Assembly: GCF_001050235.1 (NCBI RefSeq)
Contig: NZ_DF967972.1
Location: 1,068,475 to 1,132,474, forward strand
Length of the DNA: 64,000 bases
Reading direction: 5' to 3'
Origin: Longilinea arvoryzae
Lineage (GTDB): Bacteria > Chloroflexota > Anaerolineae > Anaerolineales > Anaerolineaceae
A program made the position numbers and the translations under genes. Positions 1 through 8,970 of the stretch are shown piece by piece. The notes under the pieces are model-generated. The model did no database searches. It saw only the letters and a program-made list of their open reading frames with translations, and was not told the origin of the DNA. Each line of letters begins with the position of its first letter. The stretch's first letter is position 1.

Positions 1-972
1 TTCCTAAACTGTAAAAAGCCAGGCGCAGATCAGGCCGCCTTGTGTGTTTTGCTTGCTTCCGCACATCCCGATCAAGGGTTGATCGATTCGCTAGCCGAGA
101 AAGAAGGCCTTTCCCTGCGGGAAGCGTTCACCATGCATGGGGTTATGCAAGCGCTACCGGGAACGAACCTGGTCATCCTGGATGAAGTGTTCGCCTCTTC
201 GCTGGTATCCCGGGAATTGCTGAAACGCGCGCTGGAAACTAGCGGCATTCCCGTTGCCTCACCGGATGCCTTCCGGGAAGCACCGGAAGAGTGGTTCGGA
301 CGCGCCCGGTTGGCCGGCTCCCGTCAAATCTCTTATCTACCCTCCCGGCAGGCCATCTTGACGAGTTGGTCAGGCGGGGTTGGAAAAACCACGCTGGCTA
401 TGGCCCTTACTAAACATTTCGCCGAGCGAACCGGGCTACCTGCGGCATTGCTGGAACTGAGCATGGGTGGAAGCGCCATCCAGGCGCGGATCTCCGAGAA
501 ACTACCCGAGTTCTTTGCCATCGCCACGGAGAAAGCGGAGCCAGTAGTCTGGCAGGGTGTCAGCCTGTATCCCATGGATGGGCGCACGCTGGAAGTTCTT
601 TGGAGTGAAGATCCTCAAGGCGTGCGGCAAGTTTTGAAGGATATCCGCCAGAAACACACCCTCCTGGTTGTGGATGGCTTTCCCGGCCATCCGCTCTTCC
701 CAGAACTGTCGCAGCCATCTCCTGGGCTGGTCCATCTGGTGGTTGCTTCTCCACGAGAAGACGCAGTGGCACAGGCGCAGCGGTTGATGAAAGAAGTTCC
801 CTCCCCCTCGCACCTGGTGATGAATATGACGCGCAATCTTGCTGACCGGGCGGAAAGTGGCATTTCCATCGCCCTGCCATTTCGTGAAAGCTGGGCGCAG
901 TCGCTAGACGCGCGGCTGGCGGACCCATTGCTTGGCCTGATTTACGCTGGTTGGAATAGGAAAAATTCATGA
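1..972 (+). CDS. CpaE/TadZ-like P-loop ATPase of Tad pilus (5' partial)
   Basis: The frame is open from the first base of the window, so the true start probably lies upstream; a TTG at 40 is the first possible start inside it. A deviant Walker A motif SGGVGKTT lies about 110 codons after position 40, and the hydrophobic strand LLVVDGFPG follows as a Walker B-like segment. This is the MinD/ParA-type fold of CpaE/TadZ proteins, which place the Tad secretion machine in the cell. The N-terminal part (ALPGTNLVILDEVF) resembles the atypical receiver-like domain often found in CpaE. The stop overlaps the cpaB start by four bases (ATGA), so the two are translationally coupled. The family call is good; the exact role is inferred from the operon. 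Confidence 0.75.
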   Translation, partial: FLNCKKPGADQAALCVLLASAHPDQGLIDSLAEKEGLSLREAFTMHGVMQALPGTNLVILDEVFASSLVSRELLKRALETSGIPVASPDAFREAPEEWFGRARLAGSRQISYLPSRQAILTSWSGGVGKTTLAMALTKHFAERTGLPAALLELSMGGSAIQARISEKLPEFFAIATEKAEPVVWQGVSLYPMDGRTLEVLWSEDPQGVRQVLKDIRQKHTLLVVDGFPGHPLFPELSQPSPGLVHLVVASPREDAVAQAQRLMKEVPSPSHLVMNMTRNLADRAESGISIALPFRESWAQSLDARLADPLLGLIYAGWNRKNS

Positions 973-1685
973 ATCGCACCGTTCAATTCATCATCGGCGT
1001 ACTGGCGATCGGCCTCGCAATTGCGGCGGGGATCTACGGGCGTAATACCTACCTCAAAGAGGTTTCTACCTACCAGATTCCGGTTCCGGTAGCGGAAATT
1101 CCGCCTTATTCGGTTCTCACCAGCGAGATGTTTACGCTGCGTGATATGCCGCGCACGATGGAAAGCCTGCCCTACCACCAGAAGGTTGAAGATCTAAACG
1201 GTTTGGTCTCCGTTTCTGCGCTGGCTGCCGGTCTGCCAGTGGCCCAAACCAGTGCGGTAGCGCCGGCGCAGTTTCGCCTGGCGGACGCCGCATATGAGGT
1301 ACTCTCCATCCCGGTTGAACCGGTCTCGGCGGTGGGTGGGCAGATCCAGATCGGGCAGCGCGTCAACCTCTACCAGATGCTCCGCCAACACACAGAAAAC
1401 AACCAACCAGAACAAGCACAGGTGGACGGTGAGCATTTCAGCGTGGAGCGGATTGCACAAGCCGTATTGGTGGTGGATGTGCGCACCGCTCAGGGTGTCA
1501 CCGCCGGGCCGGCTAACGAAGATACGAATGGCAACAGCGGCATGTCTGGCAGCAGCCAGCAGGTGGAACAGGTGCAGATCCTGACCCTGGCTCTCGAGCC
1601 AGAGCTTGTGCAAAAGGTATTAGACGCGGTGGCTTCTATGAAAAAACAGGGAGGGTTGTTATGGACGACGCTGGCAATTCCATAA
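969..1685 (+). CDS. cpaB: Flp pilus assembly protein CpaB
   Basis: A 238-residue protein with an N-terminal membrane anchor (FIIGVLAIGLAIAAGIYG) and then a SAF-type segment (VPVAEIPPYSVLTSEMF, then GLVSVSALAAGLPVAQT). It ends in an RcpC/CpaB-like beta domain containing VEQVQILTLALEPELVQKVL. CpaB/RcpC proteins are periplasmic or envelope components of the Tad apparatus. The ATG overlaps the upstream stop (ATGA), and the 3' end overlaps the ATPase gene downstream by 25 bases. Length and domain order fit the family. Confidence 0.85.
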   Translation: MNRTVQFIIGVLAIGLAIAAGIYGRNTYLKEVSTYQIPVPVAEIPPYSVLTSEMFTLRDMPRTMESLPYHQKVEDLNGLVSVSALAAGLPVAQTSAVAPAQFRLADAAYEVLSIPVEPVSAVGGQIQIGQRVNLYQMLRQHTENNQPEQAQVDGEHFSVERIAQAVLVVDVRTAQGVTAGPANEDTNGNSGMSGSSQQVEQVQILTLALEPELVQKVLDAVASMKKQGGLLWTTLAIP

Positions 1686-2995
1686 CCCCGCGGCGCAAGC
1701 CTCCTCAAATTGCACCGCTCAGCCAGACTGACCTGGCGATGATCAGCCGTGTCCGGGAGGAACTGGTATTCCTGTCGATCAAGCCACCTTCCTGGCGAGA
1801 TACCGACCCGGCAAAACGCCGCCGGTTTTTTGACGAGGTGCGTGCGGTTCTGATGGATCTGGGCAGCAACACCGCCAACATCAACCGCGATGCGCAGATT
1901 GTCACGGACGCGCTGTCAGGTGTTGGCCTGCTCGATCAACTGCTGCGGGACCCATTCGTGGAAGAAATCTTTGTCCGCAAAGGAGAGGTGGCCGTGGAAT
2001 ATGATGGCGCCTTTCACTACCTGGGCAAGCTGGCGGATGATCGCTACTTTGAAGACCTGGCGATCCATGTAGCCGATCAGGGAGGAGCAACTTTACGCGG
2101 GGACCGGCCGGCAGTTTTGATCGATTTACCTGGTGGGGAGCGTTTCACTGCCATTGTCCCGCGGCTTTCTACCGAAGGCACGGCGATCAATATCCGCACT
2201 TTTGGGCGGCGGGTCAAAACCCTGGAAGAGATGGAGTGCACGGGGACGTTCACCAAGCGCGGCATTTCCCTGGAAGGCTCATTGAGCGACATCGCAGATG
2301 CGGATATCCGCTCGCGTATCGCCGGGTTGAATAACGGCCCGGATCGTTTCCTGGCCTGGGTAGCAGCCACACTTTCCGGCAGCATTCTTGTGGCCGGCGA
2401 AATGGGTTCGGGAAAAACCACCCTGCTTAATGCTCTGTCCGGTTTCCTCCCACGACAAGCGCCGCTGGCTGCGCTGGAGACCTTTCGAGAACTGGAAATT
2501 CAGCACCCGTTTCTCCTACGAGCTGTCGCGCCGGCGGAATTGCCGGATGGGACCAGCGGCGTAACCCTGGATTGGGTGCTGGACATTATCTACACCCGCA
2601 TGAACCCGGCGGCCATCCTGGTGGGTGAAGTCGTTGGTCCGGAGGCTTTGCAATTCCTCAAAGCCACCTGTTTGGGACGTAAAGCGTTGACGACGATCCA
2701 CGGTGGCACCGTTGAAGAAGCATTGATGCGCCTGGAACAACTAGCGCTGGCTACCACGCCGGAATTGGGATTGCCGGCAATCCGCTTGATGGTCGCGATG
2801 GGGCTGGATGTTGTTGCTTTGATGGGACGCGTCCCGCACAATGGGCGCGTGGAGCGCACGCTGCAAGCCATTGCGCTCATCAACGGCGTTGATGCAAATG
2901 GGGATTATCGCCTGCGCTATCTCTACCGGGCGAATGAGGAACAGTCGGTTCCGGTCATCGAAAAAGCCTACGCCAATCTGGAGAAATTATCGTGA
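1661..2995 (+). CDS. cpaF: Tad pilus secretion ATPase CpaF/TadA
   Basis: A 444-residue GSPII_E-type ATPase that powers Flp pilin polymerisation at the inner face of the membrane. Walker A is GEMGSGKTT at about residue 246. The Walker B region is NPAAILVGEVVGPEAL, with the family Asp replaced by Val-Gly-Glu, and the His box is ALTTIHGGT. The N-terminal domain has the CpaF-type LLDQLLRDPFVEEIFVRKG. The start is supported by GGGAGGG five bases before the ATG, inside the end of cpaB. It is followed directly (GTGA overlap) by a lipoprotein-like gene. Confidence 0.92.
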   Translation: MDDAGNSITPRRKPPQIAPLSQTDLAMISRVREELVFLSIKPPSWRDTDPAKRRRFFDEVRAVLMDLGSNTANINRDAQIVTDALSGVGLLDQLLRDPFVEEIFVRKGEVAVEYDGAFHYLGKLADDRYFEDLAIHVADQGGATLRGDRPAVLIDLPGGERFTAIVPRLSTEGTAINIRTFGRRVKTLEEMECTGTFTKRGISLEGSLSDIADADIRSRIAGLNNGPDRFLAWVAATLSGSILVAGEMGSGKTTLLNALSGFLPRQAPLAALETFRELEIQHPFLLRAVAPAELPDGTSGVTLDWVLDIIYTRMNPAAILVGEVVGPEALQFLKATCLGRKALTTIHGGTVEEALMRLEQLALATTPELGLPAIRLMVAMGLDVVALMGRVPHNGRVERTLQAIALINGVDANGDYRLRYLYRANEEQSVPVIEKAYANLEKLS

Positions 2996-3657
2996 ATCGG
3001 ATCATGAAATATGTTTTCCTCGCGCTGCTCGCTACGCTGACGGTGGCCTGCGTTTTATTTCTTGGATTCAATGTCAACTGCGGGATTACCATACCAAATC
3101 CCACGGAAGAACCGCCTACCGAACCCATCGACGTGCGTGATCTGGAAAGGCAGATGATTGACAAACTGAAAGAAGCACCCTGGCAAGGCTTACGCTTCTT
3201 ACGCGGCGAAAAAGAATGGCGCTTCTATGCTTTGGCGGGCGAGCGCCAGACGGTCAAACTATCGGCGCAATTTGACCTGGTGAAAGTGTTCTTCCTCCAG
3301 GCGGATGGAGACCTGGATTACACCTGGTCCGCCACTGGCGTCGATATACCCGGTCATGGGTATTATTCCGTGGCTTCTGATCCTATCGCTGAAGGCAATG
3401 TTATCGAAGTTGCACTCAGCGGCAAACACGTTACCCAAAGCGGCGTTTACTGGGAGGAATGCAACACCGAATACTGCCGTCTGGCGGGCATGATCGACAC
3501 TATCCTTGTTCTGGATGACAAAGGAACCGGGTTGACCAATGGTTTCATCCGCTATGGATGGGAACCACCCACCTATCCGATGTACGGATTTTTGTGTTGG
3601 CAAATTCGTCCGTATACTGTCAATCGGATTGCTTCGAACGATACCAACGCGCATTGA
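2992..3657 (+). CDS. Exported protein of unknown function in Tad operon
   Basis: A 221-residue protein starting with GTG in a GTGA overlap with cpaF; an ATG four codons on is an alternative. It has a typical N-terminal hydrophobic signal (YVFLALLATLTVACVLFLGF) with a Cys that could be lipidated, then a proline-rich linker (IPNPTEEPPTEP). The globular part is rich in aromatic residues and glycine with several Cys (YWEECNTEYC), suggesting an extracytoplasmic beta fold. No named family was recognised. Its place between cpaF and tadB suggests an accessory envelope component of the pilus. Confidence 0.6.
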   Translation: MNRIMKYVFLALLATLTVACVLFLGFNVNCGITIPNPTEEPPTEPIDVRDLERQMIDKLKEAPWQGLRFLRGEKEWRFYALAGERQTVKLSAQFDLVKVFFLQADGDLDYTWSATGVDIPGHGYYSVASDPIAEGNVIEVALSGKHVTQSGVYWEECNTEYCRLAGMIDTILVLDDKGTGLTNGFIRYGWEPPTYPMYGFLCWQIRPYTVNRIASNDTNAH

Positions 3658-3669
3658 TTGGGAGTAATT

Positions 3670-4257
3670 ATGAATCCTGGTGAGTACAAAAAAGAAATCC
3701 ACGTCAAGGTTGATCGCCAGTCTGGGCAGCTGAGTTTTTATGATCCACAGCATCCATTAGCTCGGAAAAACGGTATGGTTTCCCTGGGCCGGCACCTCCT
3801 GTCAATCAAGTTGGACCGCTGGCTGAAGCCTGGCGAATATGCCCACTTCATTGATGGCAATCCCAGCAATACGAACGCCGATAACCTGATGTTGACGAGC
3901 ATGCCGGAACTAGCCAGGCTGCTCCACAACCGCCAGATGGAACTGGTCTGCCCGTACTGCGGGGAAGTGTTTCGGGTGTCTCGGTCTCATAAAAATCGTC
4001 GCGTTCATTGCACGAACCAGTGCCGTAACCTGCACAAACGCAAGTTTGAAGTGGATCGTGAAGAATTGGAAGCCATGGTCTGGCAGATGCCAACTACCGA
4101 GGTTGCCAGCACTTTTGGCGTATCGGATAAAGCCGTTGAAAAACGTTGCAAGCTGCTCGGAATTTCAAAACCGCCGCGCGGATATTGGGCAAAACTGTCA
4201 GCCGAGGAACAACGACGCCGCCTGGAGGACAACGAGATCCAGGGAGATGGGGAATGA
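3670..4257 (+). CDS. HNH-like protein with zinc ribbon and HTH
   Basis: ATG 3670 is chosen over an in-frame TTG at 3658 because GGGAG lies just upstream. The 195-residue product has three parts. First is an HNH-like beta-beta-alpha segment (AHFIDGNPSNTNADNLML), which resembles phage and intron HNH enzymes but has Phe in place of the usual second His. Second is a CxxC...CxxxC zinc ribbon (CPYCGEVF, then CTNQC). Third is a helix-turn-helix (VASTFGVSDKAVEKRCKLLG). Such proteins bind or cut DNA and have no known role in pilus assembly. Its stop overlaps tadB (ATGA), so it is fully embedded in the operon. It could be a domesticated homing-type gene or a regulator. Confidence 0.6.
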   Translation: MNPGEYKKEIHVKVDRQSGQLSFYDPQHPLARKNGMVSLGRHLLSIKLDRWLKPGEYAHFIDGNPSNTNADNLMLTSMPELARLLHNRQMELVCPYCGEVFRVSRSHKNRRVHCTNQCRNLHKRKFEVDREELEAMVWQMPTTEVASTFGVSDKAVEKRCKLLGISKPPRGYWAKLSAEEQRRRLEDNEIQGDGE

Positions 4258-5141
4258 ACGACTTTACCTGGATTATTAACTTGGGGGTGATCCTGCTGGC
4301 CGTCGGGATTTTTCTGTGCAGTTTCCAAGCATTGTCCACCATCGTTGAGGTGACAACGCGTTTATGGAAGCGGATGTTCATATCCTGGGCAACCCGGCGG
4401 TTAACCGATCTGGGCATCGTAAAGACCGAAGGCGATCGCCGCCAGAAAACGCTGGACGGAAAGCGGCTGGCCGTGCTGATCGCGATCCCCGTATTGGCGC
4501 TGGCGGTCCGCGATCTGTTGCTCTCCCCGCTGATGATCTTGTTTGGTCTGCTGGTCATCGCCTGGATGAATTTCCAGTCACGGCAAAACGAACGCGGGCG
4601 GGTGAATGAGGATGCGGAACTGGCCGCGCTGCAAATGCGCTCTATGCTGTCCGTGGATCGCTCCCTGCTCAATGCGCTTAACAGCATTGAACTGCCTGGC
4701 GGAGTGCTCAAACGTTCGATCCAACAGGTTGTGACGCGGCTGCAGATGCACCAGCCTCCGGATCAGGCCGCGCAGGCGCTGAAGGGACTTCCGGGGACGG
4801 TCACCGCGCGGCTGGCGGCGTTGATTGCCAACAGTGCCCGCATTACAGATGAAATCCAGTCTTCTTTGTTGATTGCCTTGGAGCAAGAAGCTCACCGCCA
4901 GAAACTCCTGCGTTCAAAAATGCGCCAGACGCTGGCGTTGGTTCGGGGGATAATCCGCTTGCTGCAGGGTGCGGTTGCTGCCGCGCTGGTGTTCGTGCTG
5001 CTTTCTCCAACCTGGCGCAGCTTCTTTTTGCAGGACATCCCGCATCGAACGCTGTTGACTGTGCTAATGATCTGCTCCGTCCTTGCTAGCCTGTATTTTG
5101 AGTTTGAGGTCTACCAGTTAGGCAGCGGGGAGGCGTTCTAG
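4254..5141 (+). CDS. tadB: Tad pilus inner-membrane protein TadB
   Basis: The start at 4254 uses the ATGA overlap with the HNH-like gene; the longer open frame upstream of it has no ribosome binding site. The protein (295 residues) has N-terminal membrane helices (FTWIINLGVILLAVGIFL), a central GSPII_F cytoplasmic domain (LQMRSMLSVDRSLLNALNSI), and C-terminal helices (AAALVFVLL, TVLMICSVLASLYF). TadB and TadC are the paired platform proteins of the Tad machine. The stop overlaps the GTG of tadC by one base. Confidence 0.82.
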   Translation: MNDFTWIINLGVILLAVGIFLCSFQALSTIVEVTTRLWKRMFISWATRRLTDLGIVKTEGDRRQKTLDGKRLAVLIAIPVLALAVRDLLLSPLMILFGLLVIAWMNFQSRQNERGRVNEDAELAALQMRSMLSVDRSLLNALNSIELPGGVLKRSIQQVVTRLQMHQPPDQAAQALKGLPGTVTARLAALIANSARITDEIQSSLLIALEQEAHRQKLLRSKMRQTLALVRGIIRLLQGAVAAALVFVLLSPTWRSFFLQDIPHRTLLTVLMICSVLASLYFEFEVYQLGSGEAF

Positions 5142-5983
5142 TGGATCGCTATCCGCTTCTGGTGGGTTTCTCTTTCGCAATGGGTGTGGCCTTGATTGCG
5201 AATACGACGTTATCCGTGCTGTATTTATTTGGAAGGAGGTTGACTTATGCGGTGCTGCGAAGACCTGGCCGCCTGGCGGCTCTCGGTTTGACCAGCGAAA
5301 AAGAAAAAGGCGAACAAAACACGATTGATGCGGTTTATGGGCTGTCAAGCATACCCTGGACCAGTCTCTATGCCGCGAGCGCATTGCTGGCCTTGATCTT
5401 ATTCGTGACGCTCGGAACCTATCTCCGAGGAACGAAAGCGGCTTTACTGATGCTGCCCGGCCTGGTATGGCTGGCCAGGCGTTACCTGATGCACCAGCGC
5501 CGGCGCTTTCTGGTGGCTCAGGTGCGCCAGTTGCTAGTGGATATCCGCCTGCACATGAGCCTGGCGGGCTCGTTGCTGTTAGGCCTGGAAAATATCGCCA
5601 GAACGACGGGAGAGAGTTCCCCCGTGTACCGTGCGCTGCAGCGGCGTATGTCCGGAGGGTCTGCCAAGAGCGGTCTGGACGTGTTGCAGCTGCTGGCCGG
5701 TGACTTGAAATCGCTGCATTTGATGCGCGTGGCGCAGCGGGTGAAGTCGGCACAGCAGTCGAGCGGCGTGATCGGGATAGATCAAGCAATTGCCAGCTCA
5801 ATCGAAGAATTGAACGAAGAAATCGCCGGGCAGGTGGAAGAACAAATGCAGCAGATGCCTACCCGGATCACGCTCCTGGCTATGCCGTTTCTGCTTGGCC
5901 CTATCGTTATTCTGTTGTTTTACCCGTTAGTCGATCGCATTCTGTCCACGCTCTCGGGGACAGCGATTGGCGGCGGTTTCTGA
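5141..5983 (+). CDS. tadC: Tad pilus inner-membrane protein TadC
   Basis: A 280-residue GSPII_F protein with a GTG start overlapping the tadB stop. Membrane helices occur near the N terminus (FAMGVALIANTTLSVLYLFG), in the middle (LYAASALLALILFVTL) and at the C terminus (FLLGPIVILLFYPLVDRIL). The cytoplasmic GSPII_F part contains RQLLVDIRLHMSLAGSLLLG. The position directly after tadB is the normal Tad order. Confidence 0.82.
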   Translation: MDRYPLLVGFSFAMGVALIANTTLSVLYLFGRRLTYAVLRRPGRLAALGLTSEKEKGEQNTIDAVYGLSSIPWTSLYAASALLALILFVTLGTYLRGTKAALLMLPGLVWLARRYLMHQRRRFLVAQVRQLLVDIRLHMSLAGSLLLGLENIARTTGESSPVYRALQRRMSGGSAKSGLDVLQLLAGDLKSLHLMRVAQRVKSAQQSSGVIGIDQAIASSIEELNEEIAGQVEEQMQQMPTRITLLAMPFLLGPIVILLFYPLVDRILSTLSGTAIGGGF

Positions 5984-6011
5984 CTACCCTGCTCGATTCA
6001 AGGAGAAAAAT

Positions 6012-6182
6012 ATGTTGTTTGACAAGAAGGCATCGGAAATTCCACAGTTCGTGGTTGTGCTGGCAATTGTCGTCGTTCTTGGCGCCGCAGCAGTGTGGGG
6101 CATCCTGACCAATATCGGCGGTCAGGGAACCAACGTGGCGAACTGGATCAACAGCATCGCTGTTCCAGCCGCCCATCCCTAA
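6012..6182 (+). CDS. Flp-like type IVb pilin, copy 1
   Basis: A 56-residue protein whose start is fixed by AAGGAGAAAAAT before the ATG. After a short charged leader (MLFDKKASEIPQ) comes a long hydrophobic helix (FVVVLAIVVVLGAAAVWGIL), the layout of Flp/Fap pilins and pseudopilins. It lacks the classical G/E-Y processing pair, so it may be a minor pilin. It is followed by a strong hairpin at 6200-6233. Confidence 0.65.
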   Translation: MLFDKKASEIPQFVVVLAIVVVLGAAAVWGILTNIGGQGTNVANWINSIAVPAAHP

Positions 6183-6199
6183 ACGAAACCTGTAATGCC

Positions 6200-6233
6200 G
6201 GTTGAGGGGGAAGACTCGTTTTCCCCCTCAACC
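6200..6233 (+). promoter_or_regulatory. Strong hairpin between pilin-like genes
   Basis: A perfect 13-bp inverted repeat (GGTTGAGGGGGAA with its complement, 8-base loop) without a T-run, right after the first pilin-like gene. Such hairpins often protect the upstream pilin mRNA and set a higher dose than downstream genes; that role is inferred. Confidence 0.55.
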
Positions 6234-6244
6234 AAGGAGTGCTT

Positions 6245-6391
6245 ATGTTGCATGATCGTCAGGCGCAAAGCGTCGTGGAATACATCGTCATCCTGGCAAT
6301 CTTTATCGGGTTGGTGGGCGGCGCTTTATGGCAAATCTTTGTGACCCTGCAGGCCAAATTCAACGATGTCAACGTTCAAATCGGTGAATAA
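6245..6391 (+). CDS. Flp-like type IVb pilin, copy 2
   Basis: A 48-residue gene too short for most ORF cut-offs, with AAGGAG seven bases before the ATG. The leader MLHDRQAQSVVEY is followed by a hydrophobic helix (IVILAIFIGLVGGALWQIF). The V-E-Y triplet before the helix matches the Flp pilin pattern, in which Glu5 and Tyr6 follow the cleavage site. It overlaps the next gene by 26 bases. Confidence 0.7.
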   Translation: MLHDRQAQSVVEYIVILAIFIGLVGGALWQIFVTLQAKFNDVNVQIGE

Positions 6392-6809
6392 ATCCTGGCG
6401 GGCAGGGCAGGTAGCGGTGGAAGCGCTGCTTGTCGTAATCATTTTCGGCTTGCTGATCTTTGGTGGGATCGAATTGAGCCGCGGCGTTGCAGTCCGCCAG
6501 GCGCTCGACAGCGGAACCGGCGCAGCCACGCGCGCATTATCGCTGGATCCGGCGCAGTGGGGATTTGCGAATAATCTGGTGCAGCAGTCAGTCAATCAGA
6601 ACGTGATGGGCACGCAGCCGCCGGTCACCTTGCAGGTATACGACACCAGTAACATGCCGCGAAGCTCCGTCTGGCTTTCCGGCAGCCCATTTGGAACCAG
6701 CTTCGTCATCGAGGCGGCTGTCCCATTTCAGGCGGATATCCCCTTTCTACCCGATTCAGCGGTAATGATCCGCGTCCGGCATTGGGGAATTGTGGAGCGT
6801 TATCCATGA
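6366..6809 (+). CDS. TadE-like pseudopilin
   Basis: A 147-residue protein with the TadE hallmark: a charged leader, then AGQVAVEALLVVIIFGLLIFGGIELSRG, in which the glutamate in V-E lies at the start of a transmembrane helix. The remaining extracytoplasmic part is a short beta-rich domain. TadE-family proteins are processed by prepilin peptidase and act as minor pilins. It overlaps the preceding Flp-like gene by 26 bases and the next gene by four (ATGA). Confidence 0.72.
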   Translation: MSTFKSVNKSWRAGQVAVEALLVVIIFGLLIFGGIELSRGVAVRQALDSGTGAATRALSLDPAQWGFANNLVQQSVNQNVMGTQPPVTLQVYDTSNMPRSSVWLSGSPFGTSFVIEAAVPFQADIPFLPDSAVMIRVRHWGIVERYP

Positions 6810-7306
6810 TCCGAGACAGGCGTGCTCAATCCGCGGTATGGGGTTTCTTGGGGATGATGGTATTTATCGCCATAGCATCCGGCCTGGTGGATATCTACCG
6901 GCTGTATGCTGCGCGAAATTGGGCGTATACCGTAGCTCAAGAAGCTGCCATGGCCGGCGCGTCGCGGGGAAGAGATTGGTCGTCGATGCTAGTGGATGGA
7001 AATATCAGGCTTGATCCGGACATGTCCAGGTCGCAAGCTCTGGCGGTAATCGATTCGGCGATGAGCAGCCGGGGAGTTGTGCTGTTTGTTAACGATGTGC
7101 GCGTGCTGCCAGATCCAGGAGGGGGGGTAATCACAGGATATCCGCCGCAACCGGTGCGTCTGGCCAGCGGCGCGGGGAATTGGCACAGCAGTGAACCTGC
7201 CGTTGGGGTGTATCTCGAAGTGCCGGTGAACTGGTTGATGCTGAACATGCTGAACCTGAATGAAAAGACGGTGCGTGTTTTCGCAGCCGCAGGAGTGGCG
7301 CATTGA
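6806..7306 (+). CDS. TadE/TadG-like pilus protein
   Basis: The start at 6806 lies in an ATGA overlap with the gene before it. The 166-residue product begins MIRDRRAQSAVWGF with a transmembrane helix (FLGMMVFIAIASGLVDIYRL) and then a helix (ARNWAYTVAQEAAMAGA), as in TadE/TadG N-terminal regions, where the helix is followed by Ala-rich segments. The rest is an extracytoplasmic domain without recognised motifs. Confidence 0.6.
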   Translation: MIRDRRAQSAVWGFLGMMVFIAIASGLVDIYRLYAARNWAYTVAQEAAMAGASRGRDWSSMLVDGNIRLDPDMSRSQALAVIDSAMSSRGVVLFVNDVRVLPDPGGGVITGYPPQPVRLASGAGNWHSSEPAVGVYLEVPVNWLMLNMLNLNEKTVRVFAAAGVAH

Positions 7307-8970
7307 AGTATTTATCTGCGTGGATGGGAACTCGTCACGCGAAGTGGCGATTAATTGTTGCAACCAGCTTGTTCCTGGCGTTCCTTCTTTGCGGAGTGCG
7401 CATCGCATCCGCGGCAATTTCACCGGAATATTTGAGGAATGGACGAACGTATGATCAGGAGAGCAGTTTTATCCAATGGACCGGAACCGTTGCCTATGTA
7501 AATCTGTTTCACCGGGATAACACCTCGCTGCCACCTTCGGAAGGTGGTGCCAGTTGCGTGAGTGGATGCACTGAACAGGTAACTCGTATCCAGGATGGAA
7601 GCTCGGTTTCAGGTAATTTTACTTACCTGAGCACATTCAATATTCAGGCTGCCAATAGCGGCGATACTCAAGTGGGTAGGGTAATCGTGCAGGCTTGCGG
7701 GCAGATCATTTATTCTGAGGATTTGTATGCTCCAAATCAGAGTGTGCCTGGTTTTGTTAATCTGCCTGTTCCAGCCTGGAACGTTCCAACTGCCGGTGAT
7801 TGTGTATGGTCTATTTCTGCTTCAGGTGGTTATGTGGATGTTCGCGCGGTCACAACGGTATACCGCACCACATCTGTGCCAACCGTTGATCTCAAAGTCA
7901 ATAACTCCAACGGACCGCTCAACCTGGTTGGTCCCGCCAGCTATAACTTGACCTGGACCAGCACCGATGCGGCTTCCTGCAGCGCCTCAAATAGCTGGAG
8001 CGGCGCGCAGGCCACCAATGGCTCGCAAGTTTTTTCCGGTATCACTTCCGGCTCTTACACGTACACGATCACCTGTACCAATCCGGCGGGCAGCGCTGAG
8101 GATAGTATTACCGTCAATGTGCTTTCCGCGCCCACTGTGACTGTATCCGTTCCGGCAAGCCTGACCGAGCCAGCCAGCTTCATGGCTACCTGGACCAGCA
8201 GCAACGCGGTTTCTTGCACCGGCTCGAATCGTTTTAGTGGTTTATCGGGCTTGACCGGCTCAAGAGCAGAAGTTTCTCTCCCTGCCGGTATGTATGACTA
8301 TTCTGTTACCTGCACCAATGCTGCCGGAGCAACCGCATCCGACACGAAACGGACGTTTGTTTATGCTGCTCCGGTGGTTGACGTGAAATTGGATGGCATG
8401 GATGGGCCAGAAGTAACCATTCCGGGACCGGCATCGTATACGGTGACCTGGACCAGTGCGAATGCCGTTCAGTGCAATGGTTCTTCCAGACTGGCCGGTT
8501 CCTCCGGGCTTTCTGGTTCGCGTGCCGAAGTGAATGTGCCTTCGGGAACCGCTTACGAGTACACCGTGGTTTGTACGAATGCGCTTGGAGCGGCGGCCCG
8601 CGATTCGATCCGGGTGTATGTGCTTACGCCACTCAGCGGGACGATATCGGCTGCTCATCCCAGGCTGCTTCTCTTTGCCTCAAACCTTGCCCAACCGGCT
8701 CAGACATTGATTGGAACAGCCTCAGGTGGAACGCCAGTATATACCACCATTATCCATGTCCGCGCTCCTTCTGGATTGGAAACGCTGTACCCGCAGAGCG
8801 GCAGCGCGTGGACAATCACGCCGCTGTCCGTCAATGACCCGAATTTCGGTACTGCCGAAGAGGGAACCTGGACTGCGTGGGGGGTGATCACGGACGCGGC
8901 CGGTGCGATGTATCGGACCGCCAGCGTGAGTTGGGATGTTGCCTGGTATCCAGTTCACGGCAGGCCATGA
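7303..8970 (+). CDS. Secreted protein with three Ig-like repeats
   Basis: A 555-residue protein starting with TTG overlapping the previous stop, or with ATG at 7324. A signal peptide ends near CGVRIASA. Three repeats of about 80-90 residues follow, each opening with a variant of TWTSxxAxxC and closing with a strand such as YTITCTNPAG, SVTCTNAAG or TVVCTNALG. Each repeat has a pair of Cys suited to a disulfide, as in bacterial Ig-like adhesin domains. The C-terminal part is a further beta domain. It is probably displayed on or secreted near the pilus, which may make it a tip adhesin or surface sheath; this is inferred from the operon. Confidence 0.65.
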   Translation: MKYLSAWMGTRHAKWRLIVATSLFLAFLLCGVRIASAAISPEYLRNGRTYDQESSFIQWTGTVAYVNLFHRDNTSLPPSEGGASCVSGCTEQVTRIQDGSSVSGNFTYLSTFNIQAANSGDTQVGRVIVQACGQIIYSEDLYAPNQSVPGFVNLPVPAWNVPTAGDCVWSISASGGYVDVRAVTTVYRTTSVPTVDLKVNNSNGPLNLVGPASYNLTWTSTDAASCSASNSWSGAQATNGSQVFSGITSGSYTYTITCTNPAGSAEDSITVNVLSAPTVTVSVPASLTEPASFMATWTSSNAVSCTGSNRFSGLSGLTGSRAEVSLPAGMYDYSVTCTNAAGATASDTKRTFVYAAPVVDVKLDGMDGPEVTIPGPASYTVTWTSANAVQCNGSSRLAGSSGLSGSRAEVNVPSGTAYEYTVVCTNALGAAARDSIRVYVLTPLSGTISAAHPRLLLFASNLAQPAQTLIGTASGGTPVYTTIIHVRAPSGLETLYPQSGSAWTITPLSVNDPNFGTAEEGTWTAWGVITDAAGAMYRTASVSWDVAWYPVHGRP

